From contig NZ_CP022162.1 in NCBI RefSeq assembly GCF_003293595.1, positions 3,045,432 to 3,109,431 on the forward strand: a DNA stretch of 64,000 bases, given 5' to 3'. The notes under the pieces are model-generated. The model made no database searches. It was not told the origin of the DNA and saw nothing but the letters and a program-made list of their open reading frames with translations. This stretch comes from Microbacterium sp. PM5. GTDB lineage: Bacteria > Actinomycetota > Actinomycetes > Actinomycetales > Microbacteriaceae. Shown in pieces: positions 17,839 through 26,633 of this stretch. Numbering within the stretch: the first letter of the stretch is position 1; each line of letters opens with the position of its first letter. The translations under genes were made by a program, and so were the position numbers.

Positions 17839-18429
17839 GTGGCGATTCCCCGGCAGCTCCCCAACGCGATCACGATCGTCCGCATCCTGTGCGCGCCGGT
17901 CTTCCTCTGGATGCTCCTGGCCGATCAGGGCGGCGACGGCCCGCTGCGGTGGTGGGCAGGTGTGCTGTTCATCGTCGCGATCGCGACGGACGGTATCGAC
18001 GGCTACCTGGCGCGCAAGTACGAGATCGTCACCGACCTCGGCAAGCTCCTCGACCCGATCGCAGACAAGGCTCTGACCGGCTGTGCCTTCGTTGGGCTCT
18101 CCCTCCTGGGCGAGCTCCCCTGGGCCGTCACGATCGTTGTTCTCGTCCGCGAGGTCGGCATCACCGTGCATCGCCTCATCGTCGCGAGCAGTCACGTGGT
18201 CGCCGCGGCGTGGATGGGCAAGCTGAAGACCGTCGCGCAGGCGGTCGCGCTCTCCCTCGCGCTGCTGCCGCTGTGGAACGTGGTCGGTGAGTGGGTCCAC
18301 GTCGTGAACACCGCGACGATGTGGATCGCGGTGGTCCTCACGGTGGCGAGCGGCGTCGACTACGTGGTCACCGAGATCCGTGGAGCCCGAGCCGCCCGCG
18401 GCGGCACCGTGACGGGCACGCGTCGATGA
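17839..18429 (+). CDS. pgsA: CDP-diacylglycerol-glycerol-3-phosphate 3-phosphatidyltransferase
   Basis: A 196-residue integral membrane enzyme that makes phosphatidylglycerol phosphate from CDP-diacylglycerol and glycerol-3-phosphate. The CDP-alcohol phosphatidyltransferase motif DGxxDGxxAR...GxxxDxxxD is complete: TDGIDGYLARKYEIVTDLGKLLDPIADK, whose Asp residues bind the metal ions. N-terminal LPNAITIVRILCAPVFLWM and four to five further hydrophobic segments fit the six-helix fold. The position between ftsK and cinA is conserved in actinobacteria and supports pgsA rather than another CDP-alcohol transferase. Its stop overlaps the cinA start. Confidence 0.93.
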   Translation: MAIPRQLPNAITIVRILCAPVFLWMLLADQGGDGPLRWWAGVLFIVAIATDGIDGYLARKYEIVTDLGKLLDPIADKALTGCAFVGLSLLGELPWAVTIVVLVREVGITVHRLIVASSHVVAAAWMGKLKTVAQAVALSLALLPLWNVVGEWVHVVNTATMWIAVVLTVASGVDYVVTEIRGARAARGGTVTGTRR

Positions 18430-18998
18430 GCGCCTCGTCCCGGCGTGGGGGCGCGCACGACGAACATCCGGATGCCGAGGGAGACGACCTCGAGAGCACC
18501 CTGGTCTCCGCGGGTCGTCGCAGTAGCGAGCCGGAGCGCCTCGTCGCCCGACTCGCCGACCTCGGCTGGAGCATTGCGGCGGCCGAATCGTTGACCGGGG
18601 GACTGCTCGCCGCATCCATCGTCTCGGTATCGGGAGCCTCGCGCGTCTTCCGCGGCGGGATCGTCGCCTACGCGACCGACGTGAAGGCGAGCCTTCTGGG
18701 CGTCGAGCAGCATCTGCTCGACGCGCACGGGCCGGTGCATCCCCGGGTCGCCAGCCAGATGGCGGAGGGCGTGCGCCGCGCGCTCGGACGTGACGGCGTG
18801 CCCGCCGACGTGGGCGTGGCGACGACCGGCATCGCGGGCCCGCTGTCACCGGACGGCCAGCCCGTCGGCACGGTGCATATCGCCGTCGCCACTCCGCTGG
18901 GCTCACGGGTCGAGTCCGTGCTGATCGACGGCGACCGCGCCGCCATCCGCACCGAGACGGCGGCGCGCGCCGTCCGGCTGGTGCTGGACACGCTCTGA
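18426..18998 (+). CDS. cinA: CinA family protein (nicotinamide-nucleotide amidase domain)
   Basis: A 190-residue protein consisting of the C-terminal CinA/PncC domain, which in characterised members deamidates NMN. Key blocks: IAAAESLTGGLLAASIVSVSGASRVFRGGIVAYATDVKASLLGV (the ESxTGG active-site region) and VGVATTGIAGPLSPDGQPVGTVHIAVA. The long N-terminal MoCF-like domain of full CinA is absent, which is normal for actinobacterial PncC-type proteins; about 45 acidic residues replace it. The ATG at 18426 overlaps the pgsA stop (ATGA). The neighbours clgR-recA reflect a conserved arrangement often seen near competence/SOS genes. Confidence 0.92.
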   Translation: MSASSRRGGAHDEHPDAEGDDLESTLVSAGRRSSEPERLVARLADLGWSIAAAESLTGGLLAASIVSVSGASRVFRGGIVAYATDVKASLLGVEQHLLDAHGPVHPRVASQMAEGVRRALGRDGVPADVGVATTGIAGPLSPDGQPVGTVHIAVATPLGSRVESVLIDGDRAAIRTETAARAVRLVLDTL

Positions 18999-19166
18999 GC
19001 CCTCAGATGACGCGGGGAATACCGCTCGTGTCGACGCCGTTACATGACAGCGATTCCCATTCATTACCCAGCACGAGAGGGCTATCGTGGCCAGCACGTG
19101 GGGTACTGTTGTCCACCCGGGCACCGATACCCGGTGGGAATCTCGAGTAGAGGAGGGGGCCCGAAC

Positions 19167-19487
19167 ATGATCCTGGTTCGTCAGGAGATCGGCGAAGTGC
19201 TTCGCGACTTCCGCCTGCAGAAGGGTCGTACCCTCCGCCAGGTCGCCGGACGCGCGAGTGTCGCCCTCGGATATCTCAGCGAGGTCGAGCGCGGTCAGAA
19301 GGAGGCCTCGAGCGAGATCCTCGCGGCGGTCGCCGAGGCGCTGGACGTTCCGATCTCGACCATCATGCGCGAGGTCGGTGACCGGCTGTCGGTGCTGGAG
19401 GGCCTGCAGGTCTTCCCCGACGTCGTTCCCGACGATCTCGCCGGGCTCGAGGACGGCCTCGTCCAGCCCGAGTTGTCGCTGCGCTGA
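19167..19487 (+). CDS. clgR: XRE-type transcriptional regulator, ClgR-like
   Basis: A 106-residue regulator with one helix-turn-helix of the Cro/C1 type: GRTLRQVAGRASVALGYLSEVERGQKEASSEILAAVAEALDVP (about 22-64). This segment is strongly characteristic of ClgR/PopR, the activator of clp protease genes in actinobacteria, and the position between cinA and recA fits. The ATG at 19167 has a strong AGGAGGGGG site 8 nt upstream; the in-frame extension to 19044 lacks any ribosome site. Its C-terminal tail is acidic (DDLAGLEDGLVQPELSLR). ClgR proteins are themselves Clp substrates through their C-terminus; here the end is LSLR, not a classical AA degron. Confidence 0.85.
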   Translation: MILVRQEIGEVLRDFRLQKGRTLRQVAGRASVALGYLSEVERGQKEASSEILAAVAEALDVPISTIMREVGDRLSVLEGLQVFPDVVPDDLAGLEDGLVQPELSLR

Positions 19488-19488
19488 C

Positions 19489-19713
19489 GTGCGGCGCAGC
19501 GAGTTCACGCGAGCCGTCGCGGACGAGTTCGGCGCGCGGGCATCGAGCTTGGTCGCCGACCTCGCTCTGCCCGGTGTGGGTCACCGGACCGCAGCCGAAG
19601 CCCTCGCTGACGGCGTCGAGCCGCGCGAGATCTGGCTTGCTCTGTGCGACGAGACGGACGTCCCCGCTTCGCGGCGCCACGGCGTCGGACTGATGGAGCC
19701 GCGCCGACGCTGA
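19489..19713 (+). CDS. DUF3046 family protein
   Basis: A 74-residue protein with the DUF3046 hallmark sequence: SEFTRAVADEFGARASSLVADLALPGVGHRTAAEALADGVEPREIWLALC. The family is restricted to actinobacteria and nearly always directly upstream of recA, as here, but no function has been assigned to my knowledge. The GTG start at 19489 lies 1 base after the clgR stop, so translation is probably coupled. A C-terminal extension (DETDVPASRRHGVGLMEPRRR) goes past the usual domain end. Confidence 0.88.
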   Translation: MRRSEFTRAVADEFGARASSLVADLALPGVGHRTAAEALADGVEPREIWLALCDETDVPASRRHGVGLMEPRRR

Positions 19714-19743
19714 TCCGCGACGGACGCGCGGCGTGTCGCGTGA

Positions 19744-19759
19744 TCGAAACTCTGTTCGA
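19744..19759 (+). promoter_or_regulatory. LexA-binding SOS box of recA
   Basis: TCGAAACTCTGTTCGA matches the actinobacterial SOS consensus TCGAA(A/C)xxxxGTTCGA with both half-sites. It ends 6 nt before the TAGGCT -10 hexamer, so bound LexA would cover the -35/-10 interval. Confidence 0.85.
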
Positions 19760-19765
19760 TGGGCG

Positions 19766-19771
19766 TAGGCT
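19766..19771 (+). promoter_or_regulatory. -10 hexamer (TAGGCT) of recA-recX
   Basis: TAGGCT immediately downstream of the SOS box. The predicted transcript starts near 19778 and has a leader of about 200 bases before recA; an ATG-AGG-TGA minimal frame sits at 19779-19787, 7 nt after the hexamer. Confidence 0.6.
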
Positions 19772-19979
19772 CCTGCACATGAGGTGACTCGGGACGTTTG
19801 TCCACATTCGAGGCCTGTCGCCGACCGATGTCGGAGACCGTCTCTAGCGTGGACACCGTCATCACGACACCTCCGCCTTGTCGCAGCATCCTTCCCGCCG
19901 GGAGGGGGCGTGACAGCCTACAGGCGACGGAATCCCGAGGCCGGCAGCGCCGTCCACGGCAGAGCACAAGGAGCACGTC

Positions 19980-21035
19980 ATGCCCTCACCCGCTGACCGC
20001 GAGAAGGCCCTCGAGTCGGCCCTCGCCCAGATCGACCGGCAGTTCGGAAAGGGCTCGGTCATGCGACTGGGCAGCGACGACCGTGCCCCTGTCGAAGTCA
20101 TCCCCACCGGTTCGATCGCCCTCGATGTCGCTCTCGGCGTGGGAGGTCTTCCCCGCGGGCGCATCATCGAGATCTACGGTCCCGAATCCTCGGGTAAGAC
20201 GACGCTCACGCTCCACGCGATCGCCAACGTGCAGCGAGCCGGCGGCATCGCCGCCTTCATCGACGCCGAACACGCGCTCGACCCCGACTACGCGCAGAAG
20301 CTCGGTGTCGACATCGATCAGCTGCTCGTGTCGCAGCCCGACACGGGGGAGCAGGCGCTGGAGATCGCCGACATGCTGGTTCGTTCGGGAGCGATCGATC
20401 TGGTCGTCATCGACTCCGTCGCTGCGCTCGTCCCCAAGGCCGAGATCGAAGGCGAGATGGGCGACTCCCACGTCGGCCTGCAGGCTCGCCTCATGTCTCA
20501 GGCGCTGCGCAAGCTGACCGGTGGTCTCAATCAGACCAACACGACCATGATCTTCATCAACCAGCTGCGTGAGAAGATCGGCGTCTTCTTCGGCTCACCC
20601 GAGACCACCGCCGGCGGAAAGGCGTTGAAGTTCTACGCCTCGGTGCGTCTCGACATCCGTCGCATCGAGACGTTGAAGGACGGCACCGACGCGGTCGGCA
20701 ACCGGACGCGCGTCAAGGTCGTCAAGAACAAGATGGCGCCGCCGTTCAAGCAGGCCGAGTTCGACATCCTCTACGGCACCGGCATCTCGCGCGAAGGCTC
20801 GCTCATCGACTTCGGCGTCGAGCACACCCTCGTGAAGAAGTCCGGCGCCTGGTACACCTACGACGGTGAGCAGCTCGGTCAGGGCAAGGAGAACGCCCGC
20901 AACTTCCTGCTGAAGAACCCCGACATCGCGGCGGAGATCGAAACCAAGATCAAGCAGAAGCTGGGAATCGGTCAGCCGCGCGGCGGGGCAGAGGTCGCGC
21001 CTGCCGATGATCTGGCCGCGCGCCGACCGGCCTGA
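19980..21035 (+). CDS. recA: Recombinase RecA
   Basis: A 351-residue recombinase that forms filaments on single-stranded DNA, drives strand exchange and activates LexA self-cleavage. The Walker A is GPESSGKT at residues 67-74, Walker B is in [28 protein letters not shown], and the L1/L2 DNA-binding loops are present ([40 protein letters not shown]). A GGAG ribosome site (CAAGGAGCAC) precedes the ATG at 19980. It is controlled by the SOS box at 19744 and overlaps recX by TGATG coupling. The C-terminal tail is less acidic than in E. coli, ending LAARRPA. Confidence 0.99.
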   Translation: MPSPADREKALESALAQIDRQFGKGSVMRLGSDDRAPVEVIPTGSIALDVALGVGGLPRGRIIEIYGPESSGKTTLTLHAIANVQRAGGIAAFIDAEHALDPDYAQKLGVDIDQLLVSQPDTGEQALEIADMLVRSGAIDLVVIDSVAALVPKAEIEGEMGDSHVGLQARLMSQALRKLTGGLNQTNTTMIFINQLREKIGVFFGSPETTAGGKALKFYASVRLDIRRIETLKDGTDAVGNRTRVKVVKNKMAPPFKQAEFDILYGTGISREGSLIDFGVEHTLVKKSGAWYTYDGEQLGQGKENARNFLLKNPDIAAEIETKIKQKLGIGQPRGGAEVAPADDLAARRPA

Positions 21036-21796
21036 TGACGACGTCGCGACACGGGGGCGAGTCCGAGCGGCTCGCCCCCGTGATCCCGCTGTTCGGCGGG
21101 GATGCCGCCGACGCACGCGTCTCCTCCGCCTCTGCGAACCAGCCACCGGATGAGGCAGGTCCGCGCGACCCGCAACCCGGGTCACCCACCGTGTTCCCTG
21201 GTCCGTCCGGGCATGAAGGCGGTGTGGGTGATCTCAGCTGGCATCCGACCTGGACGGAGGAGCCCGTCGACGCGGTGTGGGAGGACGACATCGCGACCGT
21301 CGTCGACGATGCGGAGGCCGCGCTGATCAAGCGCTTGCGAACGCGCTCCCTGTCCGAACGGGAGGCATCGCGATTCTTGCGCGAACGCGAGCTCGGCGAT
21401 GCGGCGATCGACCACGTCATCGACCGCATGAGGAGCCTCGGATATCTCGACGACTCGGCACTGGCGGAGCAGCTCGTGCACAGTGGCGTGGAACGAAAGG
21501 GACAGGGGCGCGCGATGCTCGTGCAGACCTTGTCGGCCCGCGGCATCCCGCGCGAGGTCATCGACGAGGCCCTCGATGCGCTGCCTGACGATGATGCGGA
21601 CCGTGCTCTCGAGTTCGCGCGGCAGAAAGCCCGGACGATGCGCGACCTCGATCGCGATACGGCGTTGCGGCGGCTGTCGGGCCAACTCGCGCGGCGCGGG
21701 TACGGTGCGAGCGCGCTGACCGCAGCGCGGCAGGCCCTCGAAGAACTCGGGCGACCGGTTCGGCGTGCGCCGGCGGGAACCGTGCGCTTCGAGTGA
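21035..21796 (+). CDS. recX: Regulatory protein RecX
   Basis: A 253-residue modulator of RecA that blocks filament extension. The conserved RecX three-helix repeats begin near residue 93: AALIKRLRTRSLSEREASRFLRERELGDAAIDHVIDRMRSLGYLDDSALAEQLV and later ARGIPREVIDEALDALPDDDADRALEFARQKARTM. The first 85 or so residues are a disordered Pro/Gly/Ser/Glu-rich extension not present in E. coli RecX (166 residues) but common in actinobacteria. The ATG overlaps the recA stop by one base, giving strict co-expression under SOS control. Confidence 0.94.
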   Translation: MTTSRHGGESERLAPVIPLFGGDAADARVSSASANQPPDEAGPRDPQPGSPTVFPGPSGHEGGVGDLSWHPTWTEEPVDAVWEDDIATVVDDAEAALIKRLRTRSLSEREASRFLRERELGDAAIDHVIDRMRSLGYLDDSALAEQLVHSGVERKGQGRAMLVQTLSARGIPREVIDEALDALPDDDADRALEFARQKARTMRDLDRDTALRRLSGQLARRGYGASALTAARQALEELGRPVRRAPAGTVRFE

Positions 21797-21846
21797 GCCG
21801 TTTTCCCGGTGCGCGGGGCCTCGGGTTCGTGCATGGTGACGGATCG

Positions 21847-21852
21847 TAGAAT
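21847..21852 (+). promoter_or_regulatory. -10 hexamer (TAGAAT) of miaB-miaA
   Basis: TAGAAT with 9 nt to the miaB ATG at 21862; leaderless or nearly so. Confidence 0.5.
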
Positions 21853-21861
21853 GAACGCATC

Positions 21862-23418
21862 ATGACTTCTCCGTCCGCCGCCCCCACGCTGATCGCGCCC
21901 TCGGACGCCGCCGTCGCCGCCGACGGACGTGCCCGGACCTACGAGGTGCGCACCTTCGGCTGCCAGATGAACGTGCACGATTCCGAGCGACTTTCCGGCT
22001 CGTTGGAGAGCGCCGGATACGTGCGAGCGGAGGCGGGCTCCGAGGCCGATGTCGTCGTGATCAACACGTGTGCGGTGCGCGACAACGCCGCCGGCAAGCT
22101 GTACGGCACCCTCGGGCATCTGAAGAGTCGCAAGGATCGTCACGAGGGCATGCAGATCGCCGTCGGCGGCTGTATGGCTCAGATGGACAAAGAGGCCGTG
22201 CTCGAGAAGGCGCCGTGGGTCGACGTCGTCTTCGGCACCCACAACATGGGCTCGCTGCCCAGCCTCCTCGAGCGGGCGCGCCACAACGGCGATGCAGAAC
22301 TGGAGATCCTCGAGGCGCTCGAGGTCTTCCCCTCGACCCTGCCGACCAAGCGCGACGCCGTGCACAGCGGCTGGGTCTCGATCTCCGTCGGATGCAACAA
22401 CACCTGCACCTTCTGCATCGTGCCGAGCCTGCGCGGCAAGGAGAAGGATCGCCGCCCCGGCGACATCCTCAACGAGATCCGGCTCCTCGTCGAGGACGGC
22501 GCCGTCGAGGTCACCCTCCTGGGTCAGAACGTCAACAGCTACGGGGTCGAGTTCGGTGACCGTCAGGCGTTCGGCAAGCTGCTGCGTGCCGCCGGGCAGA
22601 TCCCGGGGCTCGAGCGCATCCGCTTCACCAGTCCGCACCCGGCCGCCTTCACCGATGACGTCATCGATGCCATGGCCGAGACTCCTCAGGTCATGCCGCA
22701 GCTGCACATGCCGCTGCAGTCCGGATCCGATCGCGTCCTACGGGCGATGCGGCGTTCCTACCGCAGTGACCGCTTCCTCGGCATCCTCGAGCGGGTCCGC
22801 GACCGCATCCCGCACGCGGCGATCTCCACCGACATCATCGTCGGCTTCCCCGGTGAGACGGATGAGGATTTCGAGGACACGATGCGCGTCGTCGCGCAGG
22901 CACGGTTCGCCAGCGCCTTCACCTTCCAGTACTCGATCCGTGAGGGCACCCCCGCCGCGACGATGCCCGACCAGGTGCCGAAGGTCATGGTGCAAGAGCG
23001 GTACGAGCGGCTCATCGCCCTGCAGGAGCGCATCAGCCTCGAAGAGAACCAGGCCCAGATCGGCCGCGAGCTGCAGGTGCTGGTCTCGACCGGCGAGGGA
23101 AAGAAGGATGCCGAGACCCACCGCCTGACCGGCCGCGCCGAAGACAATCGGCTCGTCCACTTCGAGCTGCCTCGGGGTTCGGCCGTTCCGCGCCCCGGAG
23201 ACGTCGTGACAGTGACCGTGACTCACGCCGCTCCGTTCCACCTGCTCGCCGATAGCCCCGACGGAGCGCCGCTGCGCATTCGGCGCACGCGCGCGGGCGA
23301 TGCCTGGGATCGCACCCAGGCGGAGTCATGCGGCGTGCCGACATCCTCGGGCGTCGCGGGCGAGACGGGCGCACCCCGCGCGGTGTCGCTCGGGTTGCCG
23401 ACGCTCCGCCTCGGGTGA
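21862..23418 (+). CDS. miaB: tRNA-2-methylthio-N6-dimethylallyladenosine synthase
   Basis: A 518-residue radical-SAM methylthiotransferase acting on i6A37 of tRNAs reading UNN codons. The N-terminal UPF0004 domain supplies the auxiliary cluster cysteines (Cys34 in [22 protein letters not shown]). The radical-SAM cluster motif CxxxCxxC is Cys178, Cys182 and Cys185 in [26 protein letters not shown] domain (about 395-465) follows. After [10 protein letters not shown] there is a C-terminal tail of about 35 residues that is low in complexity. The stop overlaps the start of miaA, which makes the substrate i6A, so the two enzymes act in sequence. Confidence 0.95.
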   Translation: MTSPSAAPTLIAPSDAAVAADGRARTYEVRTFGCQMNVHDSERLSGSLESAGYVRAEAGSEADVVVINTCAVRDNAAGKLYGTLGHLKSRKDRHEGMQIAVGGCMAQMDKEAVLEKAPWVDVVFGTHNMGSLPSLLERARHNGDAELEILEALEVFPSTLPTKRDAVHSGWVSISVGCNNTCTFCIVPSLRGKEKDRRPGDILNEIRLLVEDGAVEVTLLGQNVNSYGVEFGDRQAFGKLLRAAGQIPGLERIRFTSPHPAAFTDDVIDAMAETPQVMPQLHMPLQSGSDRVLRAMRRSYRSDRFLGILERVRDRIPHAAISTDIIVGFPGETDEDFEDTMRVVAQARFASAFTFQYSIREGTPAATMPDQVPKVMVQERYERLIALQERISLEENQAQIGRELQVLVSTGEGKKDAETHRLTGRAEDNRLVHFELPRGSAVPRPGDVVTVTVTHAAPFHLLADSPDGAPLRIRRTRAGDAWDRTQAESCGVPTSSGVAGETGAPRAVSLGLPTLRLG

Positions 23419-24329
23419 CCGGGCGTCTGTGGGGCGTCGTGGGCGCCACGGGCACGGGCAAGTCCGATCTGTCCCTGCGGCTCGCGGAAGCGCTCACCGC
23501 CCGCGGTCGCCCGGCGGAGATCGTCAACGCCGACGCCATGCAGCTGTATCGCGGGATGGACATCGGCACCGCCAAGCTGTCGGTCGCCGAGCGCCGCGGC
23601 ATCCCGCACCATCTCTTCGATGTGCTCGAGGTCACGGATGAGGCCGCGGTCGCCGCGTACCAGGAAGCGGCCCGTACCGTCATCTCAGAGATCTTCCACC
23701 GCGGAGCGGACGCCATCCTCGTCGGCGGCTCGGGCCTCTACGTCTCCAGCGTCGTCTACGACTTCCGTTTCCCGCCGCACGACGACATCCTGCGCGCACA
23801 GCTGGAAGCGGATCTCGAAGAGGGCGGCCCCGGGCCGCTCCTGGAGCGTCTGCGCGCACTGGACCCGGCGACCGCCGACCGTATCGATGCGCGCAACGCT
23901 CGGCGGATCGTGCGCGCCCTCGAGGTCGCCGTGCAGGGCGACCGCGGTCACGGCGCCGTCCTGCCCGCAGATCCCGTGCTCTGGCACGTGCCGACGACCC
24001 TCATCGGTGTGGAGGTCGAGCGTGCAACCCTCGTCGCGCGCCTCGACGAGCGGGTGACCCGCATGTGGCGCGAGGGCCTTCTCACCGAAGTCGCAGCCCT
24101 CCGCGACCGCGGTCTCGAGCAGGGCGTGACGGCCAGCCGGGCCATCGGCTACGCGCAGGCGTTGGCGCACGTGGCGGGTGAGCTCGATGCGTCCGAGGCC
24201 ATCGCCCAGACGCAGGCGCTCACCCGACGCTACGCGCGGCGCCAGGTGTCGTGGTTTCGCCGGTATGCCGACGTGCGCTGGGTCGCGCCCGACGTCGACG
24301 CGGTCGTCCTGGCAGCATCGGTGGCGTGA
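23415..24329 (+). CDS. miaA: tRNA dimethylallyltransferase
   Basis: A 304-residue enzyme that transfers a dimethylallyl group to N6 of A37 in tRNA. The P-loop GATGTGKSD is at residues 10-18; [27 protein letters not shown] and [15 protein letters not shown] are the family blocks, and [20 protein letters not shown] closes the protein. I chose the GTG at 23415, which overlaps the miaB stop (GTGA) and gives the P-loop its normal N-terminal position and a typical length. An upstream in-frame ATG at 23328 would add 29 residues overlapping the miaB tail and is less likely. Confidence 0.94.
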   Translation: MTGRLWGVVGATGTGKSDLSLRLAEALTARGRPAEIVNADAMQLYRGMDIGTAKLSVAERRGIPHHLFDVLEVTDEAAVAAYQEAARTVISEIFHRGADAILVGGSGLYVSSVVYDFRFPPHDDILRAQLEADLEEGGPGPLLERLRALDPATADRIDARNARRIVRALEVAVQGDRGHGAVLPADPVLWHVPTTLIGVEVERATLVARLDERVTRMWREGLLTEVAALRDRGLEQGVTASRAIGYAQALAHVAGELDASEAIAQTQALTRRYARRQVSWFRRYADVRWVAPDVDAVVLAASVA

Positions 24330-24375
24330 GCGAAGTCCGCACACTCACCGTGCAGCCCGAGCCGCTCCTCGTCGT

Positions 24376-24891
24376 TCAGTCGGCGTGCTCGGGGGGCCAG
24401 ACGACGCGGAAGCGTTCGAAGACGATCTCGTCCTCCTCCGACCATTCGGCTCCGCGGGCTGCGGCGACGCGCGTCCAGTAGCGGCGGTGCTCGCGCTGCC
24501 AGCTCTCCAGCGATCCGTCGTCCTCGCCCTCGTCGGCGGCGAATGCCGCGTCGCCGCTGGTGAAAGGACCCAACCTCAGTTCGGTCGTGCGCATGATGAT
24601 GCGCGGTGCGCCGGAGCTGTCGCACGCGATCCAGTGCGATCCGATGCGCGGCACGAGATCGCCCCGAGCGACGAAGTCGGCCACGAGCTCTGCCGTCGCC
24701 CGTTTCCGCCCCGACAGCACGATGTCGAGGAGTTCGTCGGCGAGCCGGGCGTTGTCACCGAAGTGCTCGACGGTGTACTCGCCCCCGGCGAGCACCGCTT
24801 CGGGCCGCGCGGCGCGGTAGGCGTCCCACATCGCGGCGGCAGCATCGCTGTCGAGGGGGAGCGCGTGAGAGGAGAGAGCGGGTTCTGTCAC
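24376..24891 (-). CDS. ASCH domain-containing protein
   Basis: A 171-residue protein with an ASCH fold (related to PUA): the block LLDIVLSGRKRATAELVADFVARGDLVPRIGSHWIACDSSGAPRIIMRTTELRLGPF carries the GxKxAT motif and the strand pattern typical of the family. The C-terminal part WQREHRRYWTRVAA...EIVFERFRVVWP is also common to these proteins. ASCH proteins are thought to bind RNA or modified bases; some hydrolyse N4-acetylcytidine. The function here is unproven. The GTG at 24891 has a GAGG ribosome site. It is convergent with miaA and divergent from dapF. Confidence 0.88.
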   Translation of the reverse strand: MTEPALSSHALPLDSDAAAAMWDAYRAARPEAVLAGGEYTVEHFGDNARLADELLDIVLSGRKRATAELVADFVARGDLVPRIGSHWIACDSSGAPRIIMRTTELRLGPFTSGDAAFAADEGEDDGSLESWQREHRRYWTRVAAARGAEWSEEDEIVFERFRVVWPPEHAD

Positions 24892-24948
24892 CCTCAGATC
24901 CTGCCACGTCGCTCGCGCGCGGCCGGCCGAGGCGCGGCCTGCAAACCG

Positions 24949-24954
24949 TAGACT
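24949..24954 (+). promoter_or_regulatory. -10 hexamer (TAGACT) of dapF
   Basis: TAGACT, 6 nt spacer, then the dapF GTG at 24961; leaderless arrangement. Confidence 0.6.
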
Positions 24955-24960
24955 GACCGG

Positions 24961-25824
24961 GTGGGAGAGTCCATCGCATTCACCAAGGGCCACGGCACCG
25001 GGAACGACTTCGTGATCGTGCCCGATGACGAGGGCGCCCTCGACCTGAGCGCCGCCCAGGTGGCGGCCCTGTGCGATCGCCGCTTCGGCATCGGCGGCGA
25101 CGGCATCCTGCGCGTCGTTCGCAGCGCCCGCATCGCCGAGGGTGCGGCGAGCGGGGACGCCGAGTGGTTCATGGACTACCGCAACGCCGACGGATCCGCC
25201 GCCGAGATGTGCGGCAACGGCACGCGCGTCTTCGCGAAGTACCTGGTGGACACCGGCCGTGCCGACATCGACGCCGCACCGCTGCGCATCGGCACGCGCG
25301 CCGGCATCAAGACCTTGACGCGCAGCGACCTGGGCTTCGAGGTCGACCTCGGCGTCTTCGCCATCGACGGCGACACCGTCGTGAAGGCGCGGGGACTCGA
25401 CGTCGCCCGGCCCGGTCAGGGCATCGACGTCGGCAACCCGCACGTCGTCGTGGCGCTTTCCAGCACGGCTGAGCTCGAGGAGCTCGACCTCACCGTGCAG
25501 CCGCTGCTGCATCCGGAGCCGGTCGCCGGGGCGAACGTCGAGTTCGTCGTTCCGGCCGACCCGCTCGTGAAGAACGGCGTCGGCAGCATCCGTATGCGTG
25601 TCTTCGAACGCGGTGTGGGTGAGACGCTTTCCTGCGGCACGGGTGTCGCGGCGGCGGCCCTCGCCGTTCGTCACTGGGCTGGTCCCGCGGCGCCCGATCA
25701 CTGGAGCGTCGAGGTGCCCGGCGGCATCCTGGGCGTTCGCATCGTCGCCGAAGGCGACGGCGACCACGTGCTCCTGTCGGGGCCGGCGGCTCTCGTCTAC
25801 TCCGGCGAGGTGCGCCTGGCCTGA
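24961..25824 (+). CDS. dapF: Diaminopimelate epimerase
   Basis: A 287-residue PLP-independent epimerase converting LL- to meso-diaminopimelate for lysine and peptidoglycan. The two catalytic cysteines are visible: about Cys84 in [21 protein letters not shown] and about Cys225 in [15 protein letters not shown]. The N-terminal [16 protein letters not shown] and the VGNPHVV block complete the signature. It is followed by a tandem repeat region and a convergent methyltransferase gene. Position after miaB-miaA is conserved in actinobacteria. Confidence 0.96.
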   Translation: MGESIAFTKGHGTGNDFVIVPDDEGALDLSAAQVAALCDRRFGIGGDGILRVVRSARIAEGAASGDAEWFMDYRNADGSAAEMCGNGTRVFAKYLVDTGRADIDAAPLRIGTRAGIKTLTRSDLGFEVDLGVFAIDGDTVVKARGLDVARPGQGIDVGNPHVVVALSSTAELEELDLTVQPLLHPEPVAGANVEFVVPADPLVKNGVGSIRMRVFERGVGETLSCGTGVAAAALAVRHWAGPAAPDHWSVEVPGGILGVRIVAEGDGDHVLLSGPAALVYSGEVRLA

Positions 25825-25844
25825 CGCGGCGTCGATCGCGGGGG

Positions 25845-25919
25845 ACCCAGGGCGGGTCTGGAAACCCAGGGCGGGTCTGGAAACCCAGGGCGGGTCTGGA
25901 AACCCAGGGCGGGTCTGGA
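25845..25919. repeat. Four tandem copies of a 19-bp unit
   Basis: The unit ACCCAGGGCGGGTCTGGAA occurs at 25845, 25864 and 25883, with a fourth copy at 25902 that changes only in its last base. It lies between the convergent dapF and RsmC-like genes. Each unit has a short CCCAG/CTGG complementarity, so folded RNA could act as a terminator from either side, and the perfect identity suggests recent slippage (VNTR type). Confidence 0.85.
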
Positions 25920-25922
25920 GCC

Positions 25923-26564
25923 TCAGGGCAGTTCGATGGCGCCGGTGCGCACCGCACCGTGACGGCGCACTTTGAGCACGCGGAAGCCGCGTCCGGTCGC
26001 CGCGCGCGTCACGGAGTATCCGTTGTCGAACGTCGCCGCCAGCCACCTCTGCAGCGAGTCGGACCCGAGGTTTCGCTGCACGACCAGCCAGGCATCGCTT
26101 CGTTCGTCCAAGCGGGGCAGCCACGTCTCCAGAAGACCGTGCAACTCGTTCTTGCCGACGCGGATGGGCGGATTGGAGCGGATGCTGCGGAAGCGGACGT
26201 CGTCCGGAACATCCTCGGGACGCACAGCGTTGATGTTGCCGACACCCCATTCCTGCGCGTTTCGGCGCACCAGGTCGAGGGCGCGATCGTTGACGTCCAC
26301 CGCCCACACCGTGGCATGGGGCGACTGCACGGCGATGCTGAGCGCGATCGGCCCCCAGCCGCAGCCGAGGTCGAGCAGGTGGCCGCCCGGTGGCGGCGGC
26401 GGAGTATTCGCGAGCAGCACCGCCGTCCCGCCGTCGACGTGGTCGGGGCTGAACACCCCGCCCGCGGTCGTGACCTCGCCGCTGCGCCCGCCGAGGGACA
26501 CGCGGATGCGACGGAGGTTCTCGGCGCTGGACGGGGAGGCGCTGAAGTAGTGGTCACTCCCCAT
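25923..26564 (-). CDS. Class I SAM methyltransferase, RsmC/RlmG-like
   Basis: A 213-residue methyltransferase. The SAM loop is HLLDLGCGWGPIALSIA, the acidic strand end is VWAVDVNDRALDLVRRNA, and SNPPIRVGKNELHGLLETWLP contains the NPP(F/I) catalytic motif of base N-methyltransferases, as in RsmC (16S rRNA G1207) and RlmG. It is shorter than E. coli RsmC (343), lacking the duplicated N-terminal domain, which is usual in actinobacteria. The ATG at 26564 has a TACGCT -10 hexamer 6 nt upstream. An rRNA guanine-N2 target is likely but not proven. It is divergent from hflX. Confidence 0.88.
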   Translation of the reverse strand: MGSDHYFSASPSSAENLRRIRVSLGGRSGEVTTAGGVFSPDHVDGGTAVLLANTPPPPPGGHLLDLGCGWGPIALSIAVQSPHATVWAVDVNDRALDLVRRNAQEWGVGNINAVRPEDVPDDVRFRSIRSNPPIRVGKNELHGLLETWLPRLDERSDAWLVVQRNLGSDSLQRWLAATFDNGYSVTRAATGRGFRVLKVRRHGAVRTGAIELP

Positions 26565-26570
26565 CCTGCG

Positions 26571-26576
26571 AGCGTA
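26571..26576 (-). promoter_or_regulatory. -10 hexamer (TACGCT) of the RsmC-like gene
   Basis: TACGCT on the minus strand, 6 nt before the ATG at 26564; leaderless arrangement. Confidence 0.5.
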
Positions 26577-26603
26577 CCGGAGCCACCCGCCCGCGCGGGA
26601 GGC

Positions 26604-26609
26604 TAGACT
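26604..26609 (+). promoter_or_regulatory. -10 hexamer (TAGACT) of hflX
   Basis: TAGACT 24 nt before the hflX ATG, with a GGAAGGA ribosome site in between: a short-leader transcript rather than leaderless. Confidence 0.55.
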
Positions 26610-26633
26610 GCAAGGCTGACCTGGAAGGAATCC

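Noticed and set aside
19104..19140. Imperfect stem (CCACCCGGG...CCCGGTGGG) upstream of the ClgR-like gene
   Set aside because: It needs a bulge and a mismatch, with no conserved context; too weak to report as a feature.
23328..23414. Upstream ATG extension of miaA
   Set aside because: Would add 29 non-conserved residues overlapping the miaB tail; the GTG at 23415 coupled to the miaB stop is the better start.
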